This document shows positions 1-11,302 of a stretch of DNA of 64,000 bases, piece by piece; positions within the stretch are counted from its first letter, which is position 1, and each line of letters begins with the position of its first letter. A program made the translations under genes and the position numbers. The DNA lies in assembly GCA_043228905.1 (NCBI GenBank), contig JBHGNT010000061.1:1-64000 (forward strand). The letters are read 5' to 3'. The notes beneath the pieces were generated by a model. That model saw only the letters and a list, made by a program, of their open reading frames with translations. It had not been told where the DNA came from and made no database searches. The DNA is from Azolla caroliniana. Taxonomy: Eukaryota > Polypodiophyta.

Positions 1-712
1 ATACCTGGCTCGTGTGATATTGGATTTTTGTGTTCAAACATGCGAATCGAAGCTAACAACGCTAGCTATGATATGGATTTAGAAAATCAAGATTTTGAAA
101 CTCAGGTCGAGAGACATGACGAAATTAGCAAATTTGAGGAGGGAGTTGAGAAGAGCGCGTGAGTAGATGAAAATGTTCATACCTGGTTCGTGTGATATGG
201 GTTTTTTGTGTTCAAACATGCGAATCGAGGCTAACAACGCTACCTATAATATAGAATTAAAAAATCAAGATTTTGAAACTCAGGTCGAGAGATATAATGA
301 AATTAGCAAATTTGAGGAGGGAGTTGAGAAGAGCCTGTGAGTAAATGAAAATGTTCATACCTGGATCGTGTGATATCGGATTTTTGTGTTTAAACATGCG
401 ATTCGAGGCTAACAATGCTAGCTATGATATCGTATTAAAAAATCAAGGTTTTGAAACTCAGGTTGAGAGACATGACGAAATTAGCAAATTTCAGGAACGT
501 GTTGAGAAGAGCCCGTTCGGAAATGAAAATGTTCATACCTGGCTCGTGTGATATTGGATTTTTGTGTTCAAACATGCGAATCGAAGCTAACAACGCTAGC
601 TATGATATGGATTTAGAAAATCAAGATTTTGAAACTCAGGTCGAGAGACATGACGAAATTAGCAAATTTGAGGAGGGAGTTGAGAAGAGCGCGTGAGTAA
701 ATTAAAATGTTC
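1..712 (+). repeat. Four leading 178-bp units
   Basis: Four full units of mixed subtype. The third (from 357) carries GATTCGAGG, a marker shared with the units at 3917 and 7477. Units 357-1424 correspond in order to 1781-2848 at a spacing of 1,424 bases (8 units), so an 8-unit repeat is nested inside the larger 3,560-bp repeat. The array continues past the left edge of the window. Confidence 0.85.
535..712 (+). repeat. Representative 178-bp monomer with internal landmarks
   Basis: A typical full unit, counted from ATACC. It contains 61 A, 49 T, 45 G and 23 C, which is 38% GC and about 60% purine on the + strand, with 8 CpG against about 6 expected from base counts. Landmarks in unit coordinates: most units carry the palindrome GATATC at 16-21 (GATATT here). 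GATTTT occurs at 23-28 and again at 91-96. AGCTA at 51-55 faces TAGCT at 63-67 across 7 bases. GCTAGC lies at 61-66. A 14-base dyad, AAAATC-AA-GATTTT, lies at 83-96. AAATTT lies at 130-135. The unit ends GTGAGTAAATTAAAATGTTC; a common alternative ending is CGTTCGGAAATGAAAATGTTC. Confidence 0.95.
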
Positions 713-3700
713 ATACCTGGCTCGTGTGATATGGGATTTTTGTGTTCAACCATGCGAATCGAAGCTAACAACGCTAGCTATGATATGGATTTAGAAGATA
801 TGGATTTTGAAACTCAGGTCTAGAGACATGACGAAATTAGCAAATTTGAGGAGGGAGTTGAGAAGAGCACGTGGGTAGATTAAAATGTTCATACCTGGCT
901 CGTGTGATATCGGATTTTAGTGTTCAAACATGCGGATCGAAGCTAACAACCCTAACTATGATATGGAATAAAAAAATCAAGATTTTGAAACTCAGGTCGA
1001 GGGACATGACGAAATTAGTAAATTTGAAGAGGGAGTTGAGAAGAGCGTGTGCGTAAATTAAAATCTTCATACCCAGCCCGTGTGATATCGGATTTTAGTG
1101 TTCAACCATGGGAATGGAAGCTAACAATGCTATCTATGATATGGAATTAAAAAATCAAGATTTTGAAACTCAGGTCGAGAGACATGACGAAATTAGCAAA
1201 TTTGAGGAGGGAGTTGAGAAGAGGCCGTTCGGAAATGAAAATGTTCATACCCGGCTCGTGTGATATCAGATTTTTGTGTTCAAACATTCGAATCGAGGCT
1301 AACAACGGTAGCTATGATGTAGAATTAAAAAATCAAGGTTTTGAAACTCAGGTCGAGAGACATGACGAAATTATTAAATTTGAGGAGGGAGTTGAGAAGA
1401 GTGTGTGGGTAAATTAAAATGTTCATACCTAGCCCATGTGATATCGGATTTTTGTGTTCAATCATGCGAATCGATGCTAACAACGCTAGCTATGATATTG
1501 AGTGAGAAAATCTAGATTTTGAAACTCAGGTAGAGAGACATGACGAAATTAGCAAATTGGAGGAGGGAGTTGAGAAGAGCGCGTTGGTAGATTAAAATGT
1601 TCATACCTGGCTCGTGTGATATCGGATTTTAGTGTTCAAACATGCGAATCGAGGCTAACAACGCTAGCTATAATATAGAATTAAAAAATCAAGATTTTGA
1701 AACTCAGGTCGAGAGATATAATGAAATTAGCAAATTTGAGGAGGGAGTTGAGAAGAGCCTGTGAGTAAATGAAAATGTTCATAACTGGCTCGTGTGATAT
1801 CGGATTTTTGTGTTTAAACATGCGAATCGAGGCTAACAACGCTAACTATGATATAGAATTAAAAAATCAAGGTTTTGAAACTCAGGTCGAGAGACATGAC
1901 GAAATTAGCAAATTTGAGGAGGGAGTTGAGAAGAGCCCGTTCGGAAATGAAAATGTTCATACCTGGCTCGTGTGATATTGGATTTTTGTGTTCAAACATG
2001 CGAATCGAAGCTAACAACGCTAGCTATGATATGGATTTAGAAAATCAAGATTTTGAAACTCAGGTCGAGAGACATGACGAAATTAGCAAATTTGAGGAGG
2101 TAGTTGAGAAGAGCGCGTGAGTAAATTAAAATGTTCATACCTGGCTCGTGTGATATGGGATTTTTGTGTTCAACCATGCGAATCGAAGCTAACAACGCTA
2201 ACTATGATATGGATTTAGAAAATATGGATTTTGAAACTCAGGTCTAGAGACATGACGAAATTAGCAAATTTGAGGAGGGAGTTGAGAAGAGCACGTGGGT
2301 AGATTAAAATGTTCATACCTGGCTCGTGTGATATCGGATTTTAGTGTTCAAACATGCGGATCGAAGCTAACAACCCTAACTATGATATGGAATAAAAAAA
2401 TCAAGATTTTGAAACTCACGTCGAGGGACATGATGAAATTAGTAAATTTGAAGAGGGAGTTGAGAAGAGCGTGTCAGTAAATTAAAATCTTCATACCTAG
2501 CCCGTGTGATATCGGATTTTAGTGTTCAATCATGGGAATGGAAGCTACCAATGCTATCTATGATATGGAATTAAAAAATCAAGATTTTGAAACTCAGGTC
2601 GAGAGACATGACGAAATTAGCAAATTTGAGGAGGGAGTTGAGAAGAGGCCGTTCGGAAATGAAAATGTTCATACCCGGCTCGTGTGATATCAGATTTTTG
2701 TGTTCAAACATTCGAATCGAGGCTAACAACGGTAGCTATGATGTAGAATTAAAAAATCAAGGTTTTGAAACTCAGGTCGAGAGACATGACGAAATTAGCA
2801 AATTTTAGGAGGGTGTTGAGAAGAGCCGGATCGGAAAATAAAATGTTCATACCTGGCTCGTGTGATATTGGATTTTTGTGTTCAAACATGCGAATCGAGG
2901 CTAACAACGCTAGCTATGATATAGAATTAAAAAATCAAGGTTTTGAAACTCAGGTCGAGAGACATGACGAAATTAGCAAATTTCAGGAGGGTGTTGAGAA
3001 GAGCCCGTTCGGAAATGAAAATGTTCATACCTGGCTCGTGTGATATTGGATTTTTGTGTTCAAACATGCGAATCGAAGCTAACAACGCTAGCTATGATAT
3101 GGATTTAGAAAATCAAGATTTCGAAACTCAGGTCGAGAGACATGACGAAATTAGCAAATTTGAGGAGGGAGTTGAGAAGAGCGCCTGAGTAAATTAAAAT
3201 GTTCATACCTGGCTCGTGTGATATGGGATTTTTGTGTTCAACCATGCGAATCGAAGCTAACAACGCTAGCTATGATATGGATTTAGAAAATATGGATTTT
3301 GAAACTCAGGTCTAGAGACATGACGAAATTAGCAAATTTGAGGAGGGAGTTGAGAAGAGCACGTGGGTAGATTAAAATGTTCATACCTGGCTCGTGTGAT
3401 ATCGGATTTTAGTGTTCAAACATGCGGATCGAAGCTAACAACCCTAACTATGATATGGAGTAAAAAAATCAAGATTTTGAAACTCACGTCGAGGGACTTG
3501 ACGAAATTAATAAATTTGAAGAGGGAGTTGAGAAGAGCATGTGAGTAAATTAAAATCTTCATACCTAGCCCGTGTGATATCGGATTTTTGTGTTTAAACA
3601 TGCGAATCGAGGCTAACAACGCTAGCTATGATATAGAATTAAAAAATCAAGGTTTTGAAACTCAGGTCAAAAGACATGACGAAATTAGCAAATTTCAGGA

Positions 3701-3998
3701 GGGAGTTGAGAAGAGCGCGTGGGTAGATTAAAATGTTCATACCTGGCTCGTGTGATATCGGATTTTAGTGTTCAAACATGCGAATCGAGGCTAACAACGC
3801 TACCTATAATATAGAATTAAAAAATCAAGATTTTGAAACTCAGGTCGAGAGATATAATGAAATTAGCAAATTTGAGGAGGGAGTTGAGAAGAGCCTGTGA
3901 GTAAATGAAAATGTTCATACCTGGCTCGTGTGATATCGGATTTTTGTATTTAAACATGCGATTCGAGGCTAACAACGCTGCCTATGATATAGAATTAA
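713..3998 (+). repeat. 3,560-bp (20-unit) higher-order repeat, copy 1
   Basis: This stretch matches 4273-7558 unit for unit at a spacing of exactly 3,560 bases (20 x 178). Shared rare variants include the ATGGGAATGGAAGC unit (1069 and 4629), the GAGTGAGAAAATC unit (1425 and 4985), TTAGGAGGG with GCCGGATCGG (2806 and 6366) and the unit with GATATGGAG (3383 and 6943). Internally it is nested: 1959-2492 recurs at 3027-3560 at a spacing of 1,068 bases (6 units). All units here are exactly 178 bases. Confidence 0.92.
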
Positions 3999-4272
3999 AA
4001 AATCAAGGTTTTGAAACTCAGGTCGAGAGACATGACGAAATTATCAAATTTGAGGATGGAGTTGAGAAGAGCGCGTGGGTAGATTAAAATGTTCATACAT
4101 GGCTCGTGTGATATCGGATTTTAGTGTTCAAAAATGCGAATCGAGGCTAACAACGCTAGCTATAATATAGAATTAAAAAATCAAGATTTTGAAACTCAGG
4201 TCGAGAGATATAATGAAATTAGCAAATTTGAGGAGGGAGTTGAGAAGAGCCTGTGAGTAAATGAAAATGTTC
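3999..4272 (+). repeat. Linker units between the two 20-unit copies
   Basis: This holds the end of the unit begun at 3917 and the unit at 4095, which has the variants CATACATGG and TTCAAAAATGCG. The same pair recurs at 9821-10056. It therefore belongs to a block that was copied to the far side of the 7-unit repeat. Confidence 0.85.
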
Positions 4273-7200
4273 ATACCTGGCTCGTGTGATATGGGATTTT
4301 TGTGTTCAACCATGCGAATCGAAGCTAACAACGCTAGCTATGATATGGATTTAGAAAATATGGATTTTGAAACTCAGGTCTAGAGACATGACGAAATTAG
4401 CAAATTTGAGGAGGGAGTTGAGAAGAGCACGTGGGTAGATTAAAATGTTCATACCTGGCTCGTGTGATATCGGATTTTAGTGTTCAAACATGCGGATCGA
4501 AGCTAACAACCCTAACTATGATATGGAATAAAAAAATCAAGATTTTGAAACTCACGTCGAGGGACATGACGAAATTAGTAAATTTGAACAGGGAGTTGAG
4601 AAGAGGGTGTCAGTAAATTAAAATCTTCATACCTAGCCCGTGTGATATCGGATTTTAGTGTTCAATCATGGGAATGGAAGCTACCAATGCTATCTATGAT
4701 ATGGAATTAAAAAATCAAGATTTTGAAACTCAGGTCGAGAGACATGACGAAATTAGCAAATTTGAGGAGGGAGTTGAGAAGAGGCCGTTCGGAAATGAAA
4801 ATGTTCATACCCGGCTCGTGTGATATCAGATTTTTGTGTTCAAACATTCGAATCGAGGCTAACAACGGTAGCTATGATGTAGAATTAAAAAATCAAGGTT
4901 TTGAAACTCAGGTCGAGAGACATGACGAAATTATTAAATTTGAGGAGGGAGTTGAGAAGAGTGTGTGGGTAAATTAAAATGTTCATACCTAGCCCATGTG
5001 ATATCGGATTTTTGTGTTCAATCATGCGAATCGATGCTAACAACGCTAGCTATGATATTGAGTGAGAAAATCTAGATTTTGAAACTCAGGTAGAGAGACA
5101 TGACGAAATTAGCAAATTGGAGGAGGGAGTTGAGAACAGCGCGTTGGTAGATTAAAATGTTCATACCTGGCTCGTGTGATATCGGATTTTAGTGTTCAAA
5201 CATGCGAATCGAGGCTAACAACGCTAGCTATAATATAGAATTAAAAAATCAAGATTTTGAAACTCAGGTCGAGAGATATAATGAAATTAGCAAATTTGAG
5301 GAGGGAGTTGAGAAGAGCCTGTGAGTAAATGAAAATGTTCATAACTGGCTCGTGTGATATCGGATTTTTGTGTTTAAACATGCGAATCGAGGCTAACAAC
5401 GCTAACTATGATATAGAATTAAAAAATCAAGGTTTTGAAACTCAGGTCGAGAGACATGACGAAATTAGCAAATTTGAGGAGGGAGTTGAGAAGAGCCCGT
5501 TCGGAAATGAAAATGTTCATACCTGGCTCGTGTGATATTGGATTTTTGTGTTCAAACATGCGAATCGAAGCTAACAACGCTAGCTATGATATGGATTTAG
5601 AAAATCAAGATTTTGAAACTCAGGTCGAGAGACATGACGAAATTAGCAAATTTGAGGAGGTAGTTCAGAAGAGCGCGTGAGTAAATTAAAATGTTCATAC
5701 CTGGCTCGTGTGATATGGGATTTTTGTGTTCAACCATGCGAATCGAAGCTAACAACGCTAACTATGATATGGATTTAGAAAATATGGATTTTGAAACTCA
5801 GGTCTAGAGACATGACGAAATTAGCAAATTTGAGGAGGGAGTTGAGAAGAGCACGTGGGTAGATTAAAATGTTCATACCTGGCTCGTGTGATATCGGATT
5901 TTAGTGTTCAAACATGCGGATCGAAGCTAACAACCCTAACTATGATATGGAATAAAAAAATCAAGATTTTGAAACTCACGTCGAGGGACATGATGAAATT
6001 AGTAAATTTGAAGAGGGAGTTGAGAAGAGCGTGTCAGTAAATTAAAATCTTCATACCTAGCCCGTGTGATATCGGATTTTAGTGTTCAATTATGGGAATG
6101 GAAGCTACCAATGCTATCTATGATATGGAATTAAAAAATCAAGATTTTGAAACTCAGGTCGAGAGACATGACGAAATTAGCAAATTTGAGGAGGGAGTTG
6201 AGAAGAGGCCGTTCGGAAATGAAAATGTTCATACCCGGCTCGTGTGATATCAGATTTTTGTGTTCAAACATTCGAATCGAGGCTAACAACGGTAGCTATG
6301 ATGTAGAATTAAAAAATCAAGGTTTTGAAACTCAGGTCGAGAGACATGACGAAATTAGCAAATTTTAGGAGGGTGTTGAGAAGAGCCGGATCGGAAAATA
6401 AAATGTTCATACCTGGCTCGTGTGATATTGGATTTTTGTGTTCAAACATGCGAATCGAGGCTAACAACGCTAGCTATGATATAGAATTAAAAAATCAAGG
6501 TTTTGAAAATCAGGTCGAGAGACATGACGAAATTAGCAAATTTCAGGAGGGTGTTGAGAAGAGCCCGTTCGGAAATGAAAATGTTCATACCTGGCTCGTG
6601 TGATATTGGATTTTTGTGTTCAAACATGCGAATCGAAGCTAACAACGCTAGCTATGATATGGATTTAGAAAATCAAGATTTCGAAACTCAGGTCGAGAGA
6701 CATGACGAAATTAGCAAATTTGAGGAGGGAGTTGAGAAGAGCGCCTGAGTAAATTAAAATGTTCATACCTGGCTCGTGTGATATGGGATTTTTGTGTTCA
6801 ACAATGCGAATCGAAGCTAACAACGCTAGCTATGATATGGATTTAGAAAATATGGATTTTGAAACTCAGGTCTAGAGACATGACGAAATTAGCAAATTTG
6901 AGGAGGGAGTTGAGAAGAGCACGTGGGTAGATTAAAATGTTCATACCTGGCTCGTGTGATATCGGATTTTAGTGTTCAAACATGCGGATCGAAGCTAACA
7001 ACCCTAACTATGATATGGAGTAAAAAAATCAAGATTTTGAAACTCACGTCGAGGGACTTGTCGAAATTAATAAATTTGAAGAGGGAGTTGAGAAGAGCGT
7101 GTGAGTAAATTAAAATCTTCATACCTAGCCCGTGTGATATCGGATTTTTGTGTTTAAACATGCGAATCGAGGCTAACAACGCTAGCTATGATATAGAATT

Positions 7201-7558
7201 AAAAAATCAAGGTTTTGAAACTCAGGTCAAAAGACATGACGAAATTAGCAAATTTCAGGAGGGAGTTGAGAAGAGCGCGTGGGTAGATTAAAATGTTCAT
7301 ACCTGGCTCGTGTGATATCGGATTTTAGTGTTCAAACATGCGAATCGAGGCTAACAACGCTACCTATAATATAGAATTAAAAAATCAAGATTTTGAAACT
7401 CAGGTCGAGAGATATAATGAAATTAGCAAATTTGAGGAGGGAGTTGAGAAGAGCCTGTGAGTAAATGAAAATGTTCATACCTGGCTCGTGTGATATCGGA
7501 TTTTTGTATTTAAACATGCGATTCGAGGCTAACAACGCTGGCTATGATATAGAATTAA
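4273..7558 (+). repeat. 3,560-bp (20-unit) higher-order repeat, copy 2
   Basis: Second copy of 713-3998. Differences seen by eye are scattered single bases, for example GAGAACAGC at 5136 for GAGAAGAGC, and AAAATCAGG at 6506 for AAACTCAGG. Few changes over 3.3 kb point to recent duplication. The match stops abruptly inside the unit that begins at 7477, where an 88-base truncated unit forms the block edge. Confidence 0.92.
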
Positions 7559-7564
7559 ATGTTC
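7477..7564 (+). repeat. Truncated unit (88 bp) at block edge
   Basis: The unit runs normally to GATATAGAATTAAA and then joins directly to ATGTTCATACC, the end of a unit. The motif AATTAAAA occurs in a full unit at about 77-84 and 166-173, 89 bases apart, so deletion between these short repeats plus loss of one A explains the 88-base length. It resets the array phase and separates the 20-unit block from the 7-unit block. Confidence 0.9.
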
Positions 7565-8810
7565 ATACCTGGCTCGTGTGATATTGGATTTTTGTATTCA
7601 AACATACGAATCGAAGCTAAGAACGCTAGCTATGATATGGAATCAAAAACTCAAGATGTTGAAACTCACGTCGAGAGACATGAAGAAATTACCAAATTTG
7701 AGGAGGGTGTTGAGAAGAGCCCGTTCGGAAATGAAAATGTTCATACCTGGCTCGTGTGATATCGGATTTTAGTGTTCAAACATGCGAATCGAGGCTAACA
7801 ACGCTAGCTATAATATAGAATTAAAAAATCAAGATTTTGAAACTCAGGTCGAGAGATATAATGTAATTAGCAAATTTGAGGAGGGAGTTGAGAAGAGCCT
7901 GTGAGTAAATGAAAATGTTCATACCTGGATCGTGTGATATCGGATTTTTGTGTTCAAACATGCGAATCGAAGCTAACAACGCTAGCTATGATATAGAATT
8001 AAAAAATCAAGATTTTGAAACTCAGGTCGAGAGACATGACGAAATTAGCAAATTTGAGGAGGGAGTTGAGAAGGGGCCGTTCGGAAATGAAAATGTTCAT
8101 ACCCGGCTCGTGTGATATCAGATTTTTGTGTTCAAACATGCGAATCGAGGCTAACAACGCTAGCTATGATATAGAATTAAAAAATCAAGGTTTTGAAACT
8201 CAGGTCGAGAGACATGACGAAATTAGCAAATTTGAGGAGGGAGTTGAGAAGAGCGCGTGGGTAGATTAAAATGTTCATACCTGGCTCGTGTGATATCGGA
8301 TTTTAGTGTTCAAACATGCGAATCGAGGCTAACAACGCTAGCTATAATATAGAATTAAAAAATCAAGATTTTGAAACTCAGGTCGAGAGATATAATGAAA
8401 TTAGCAAATTTGAGGAGGGAGTTGAGAAGAGCCTGTGAGTAAATGAAAATGTTCATACCTGGCTCGTGTGATATCGGATTTTTGTGTTTAAACATGCGAA
8501 TCGAGGCTAACAACGCTAGCTATGATATAGAATTAAAAAATCAAGGTTTTAAAACTCAGGTCGAGAGACATGACGAAATTAGCAAATTTCAGGAGGGTGT
8601 TGAGAAGAGCCCGTTCGGAAATGAAAATGTTCATACCTGGCTCGTGTGATATTGGATTTTTGTGTTCAAACATGCGAATCGAAGCTAACAACGCTAGCTA
8701 TGATATAGAATTAAAAAATCAAGATTTTGAAACTCAGGTCGAGAGACATGACGAAATTAGCAAATTTGAGGAGGGAGTTGAGAAGAGCGCGTTCGGAAAT
8801 GAAAATGTTC
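7565..8810 (+). repeat. 1,246-bp (7-unit) higher-order repeat, copy 1
   Basis: Seven full units that recur at 8811 and beyond at a spacing of 1,246 bases. Marker variants shared by both copies are AAACATACGAATC with GCTAAGAACGC (7565 and 8811), TATAATGTAATTAGC (7743 and 8989), ACCTGGATCG (7921 and 9167) and GAGAAGGGGCCG (8070 and 9316). Confidence 0.92.
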
Positions 8811-9820
8811 ATACCTGGCTCGTGTGATATTGGATTTTTGTATTCAAACATACGAATCGAAGCTAAGAACGCTAGCTATGATATGGAATCAAAAACTCAA
8901 GATGTTGAAACTCACGTCGAGAGACATGAAGAAATTACCAAATTTGAGGAGGGTGTTGAGAAGAGCCCGTTCGGAAATGAAAATGTTCATACCCGGCTCG
9001 TGTGATATCGGATTTTAGTGTTCAAACATGCGAATCGAGGCTAACAACGCTAGCTATAATATAGAATTAAAAAATCAAGATTTTGAAACTCAGGTCGAGA
9101 GATATAATGTAATTAGCAAATTTGAGGAGGGAGTTGAGAAGAGCCTGTGAGTAAATGAAAATGTTCATACCTGGATCGTGTGATATCGGATTTTTGTGTT
9201 CAAACATGCGAATCGAAGCTAACAACGCTAGCTATGATATGGAATTAAAAAATCAAGATTTTGAAACTCAGGTCGAGAGACATGACGAAATTAGCAAATT
9301 TGAGGAGGGAGTTGAGAAGGGGCCGTTCGGAAATGAAAATGTTCATACCCGGCTCGTGTGATATCAGATTTTTGTGTTCAAACATGCGAATCGAGGCTAA
9401 CAACGCTAGCTATGATATAGAATTAAAAAATCAAGGTTTTGAAACTCAGGTCGAGAGACATGACGAAATTAGCAAATTTGAGGAGGGAGTTGAGAAGAGC
9501 GCGTGGGTAGATTAAAATGTTTATACCTGGCTCGTGTGATATCGGATTTTAGTGTTCAAACATGCGAATCGAGGCTAACAACGCTAGCTATAATATAGAA
9601 TTAGAAAATCAAGATTTTGAAACTCAGGTCGAGAGATATAATGAAATTAGCAAATTTGAGGAGGGAGTTGAGAAGAGCCTGTGAGTAAATGAAAATGTTC
9701 ATACCTGGCTCGTGTGATATCGGATTTTTGTGTTTAAACATGCGAATCGAGGCTAACAACGCTAGCTATGATATAGAATTAAAAAATCAAGGTTTTGAAA
9801 CTCAGGTCGAGAGACATGAC
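8811..9820 (+). repeat. 1,246-bp (7-unit) higher-order repeat, partial copy 2
   Basis: Repeats the first 5.7 units of the block at 7565. The match ends inside the unit at 9701, where the sequence switches to ATCAAATTTGAGGATGG, the version seen at 4042. The switch from one donor type to another within a single unit is what a crossover or conversion endpoint looks like. Confidence 0.88.
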
Positions 9821-10725
9821 GAAATTATCAAATTTGAGGATGGAGTTGAGAAGAGCGCGTGGGTAGATTAAAATGTTCATACATGGCTCGTGTGATATCG
9901 GATTTTAGTGTTCAAAAATGCGAATCGAGGCTAACAACGCTAGCTATAATATAGAATTAAAAAATCAAGATTTTGAAACTCAGGTCGAGAGATATAATGA
10001 AATTAGCAAATTTGAGGAGGGAGTTGAGAAGAGCCTGTGAGTAAATGAAAATGTTCATACCTGGCTCGTGTGATATGGGATTTTTGTGTTCAACCATGCG
10101 AATCGAAGCTAACAACGCTAGCTATGATATGGATTTAGAAAATATGGATTTTGAAACTCAGGTCTAGAGACATGACGAAATTAGCAAATTTGAGGAGGGA
10201 GTTGAGAAGAGCACGTGGGTAGAGTAAAATGTTCATACCTGGCTCGTGTGATATCGGATTTTAGTGTTCAAACATGCGGATCGAAGCTAACAACCCTAAC
10301 TATGATATGGAATAAAAAAATCAAGATTTTGAAACTCACGTCGAGGGACATGACGAAATTAGTAAATTTGAACAGGGAGTTGAGAAGAGCGTGTCAGTAA
10401 ATTAAAATCTTCATACCTAGCCCGTGTGATATAGGATTTTAGTGTTCAATCATGGGAATGGAAGCTACCAATGCTATCTATGATATGGAATTAAAAAATC
10501 AAGATTTTGAAACTCAGGTCGAGAGACATGACGAAATTAGCAAATTTGAGGAGGGAGTTGAGAAGAGGCCGTTCGGAAATGAAAATGTTCATACCCGGCT
10601 CGTGTGATATCAGATTTTTGTGTTCAAACATTCGAATCGAGGCTAACAACGGTAGCTATGATGTAGAATTAAAAAATCAAGGTTTTGAAACTCAGGTCGA
10701 GAGACATGACGAAATTAGCAAATTT
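9821..10725 (+). repeat. Re-used copy of the 4.0-4.9 kb block
   Basis: Matches 4037-4941 at a spacing of 5,784 bases, including the CATACATGG unit, the TATGGATTTTG unit, the unit with CATGCGGATCG and the ATGGGAATGGAAGC unit. About 10,725 it changes from that template (which has ATTATTAAATTTGAGG) to the GCAAATTTCAGGAGGG version seen at 2980. The block thus seems to be a mosaic of older cassettes. Confidence 0.85.
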
Positions 10726-10768
10726 CAGGAGGGTGTTGAGAAGAGCCCGTTCGGAAATGAAAATGTTC

Positions 10769-11302
10769 ATACCTGGCTCGTGTGATATTGGATTTTTGTG
10801 TTCAAACATGCGAATCGAAGATAACAACGCTAGCTATGATATGGATTTAGAAAATCAAGATTTTGAAACTCAGGTCGAGTGACATGATGAAATTAGCAAA
10901 TTTCAGGACGGTGTTGAGAGGAGCCCGTTCGGAAATGAAAATGTTCATACCTGGCTCGTGTGATATTGGATTTTTGTGTTCAAACATGCGAATCGAAGCT
11001 AACAACGCTAGCTATGATATGGATTTAGAAAATCAAGATTTTGAAACTCAGGTCGAGTGACATGATGAAATTAGCAAATTTCAGGACGGTGTTGAGAGGA
11101 GCCCGTCCGGAAATGAAAATGTTCATACCTGGCTCGTGTGATATTGGATTTTTGTGTTCAAACATGCGAATCGAAGCTTACAACGCTAGCTATGATATGG
11201 AATCAAAAAATCAAGATGTTGAAACTCACGTCGAGAGACATGAAGAAATTACCAAATTTGAGGAGGGAGTTGAGAAGAGCGCGTGAGTAAATTAAAATGT
11301 TC
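10769..11302 (+). repeat. Recent single-unit amplification (three units)
   Basis: Three consecutive full units. The rare string GAGTGACATGATG with CAGGACGGTGTTGAGAGG sits at 10877-10922 and again exactly 178 bases later, so one unit has duplicated next to itself. The third unit (from 11125) differs late, where it turns into the AATCAAAAAATCAAGATG type. Elsewhere adjacent units are usually less alike than units several positions apart, which makes this one-unit step stand out. Confidence 0.88.

Noticed and set aside
535-712. The 178-base unit as an ancient dimer of two 89-base halves, suggested by AATTAAAA at 77 and 166.
   Set aside because: An ungapped comparison of the two halves gave about 27 matches in 89 positions, near chance. 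The 89-base spacing of that motif is probably coincidence, although it fits the truncated unit at 7477.
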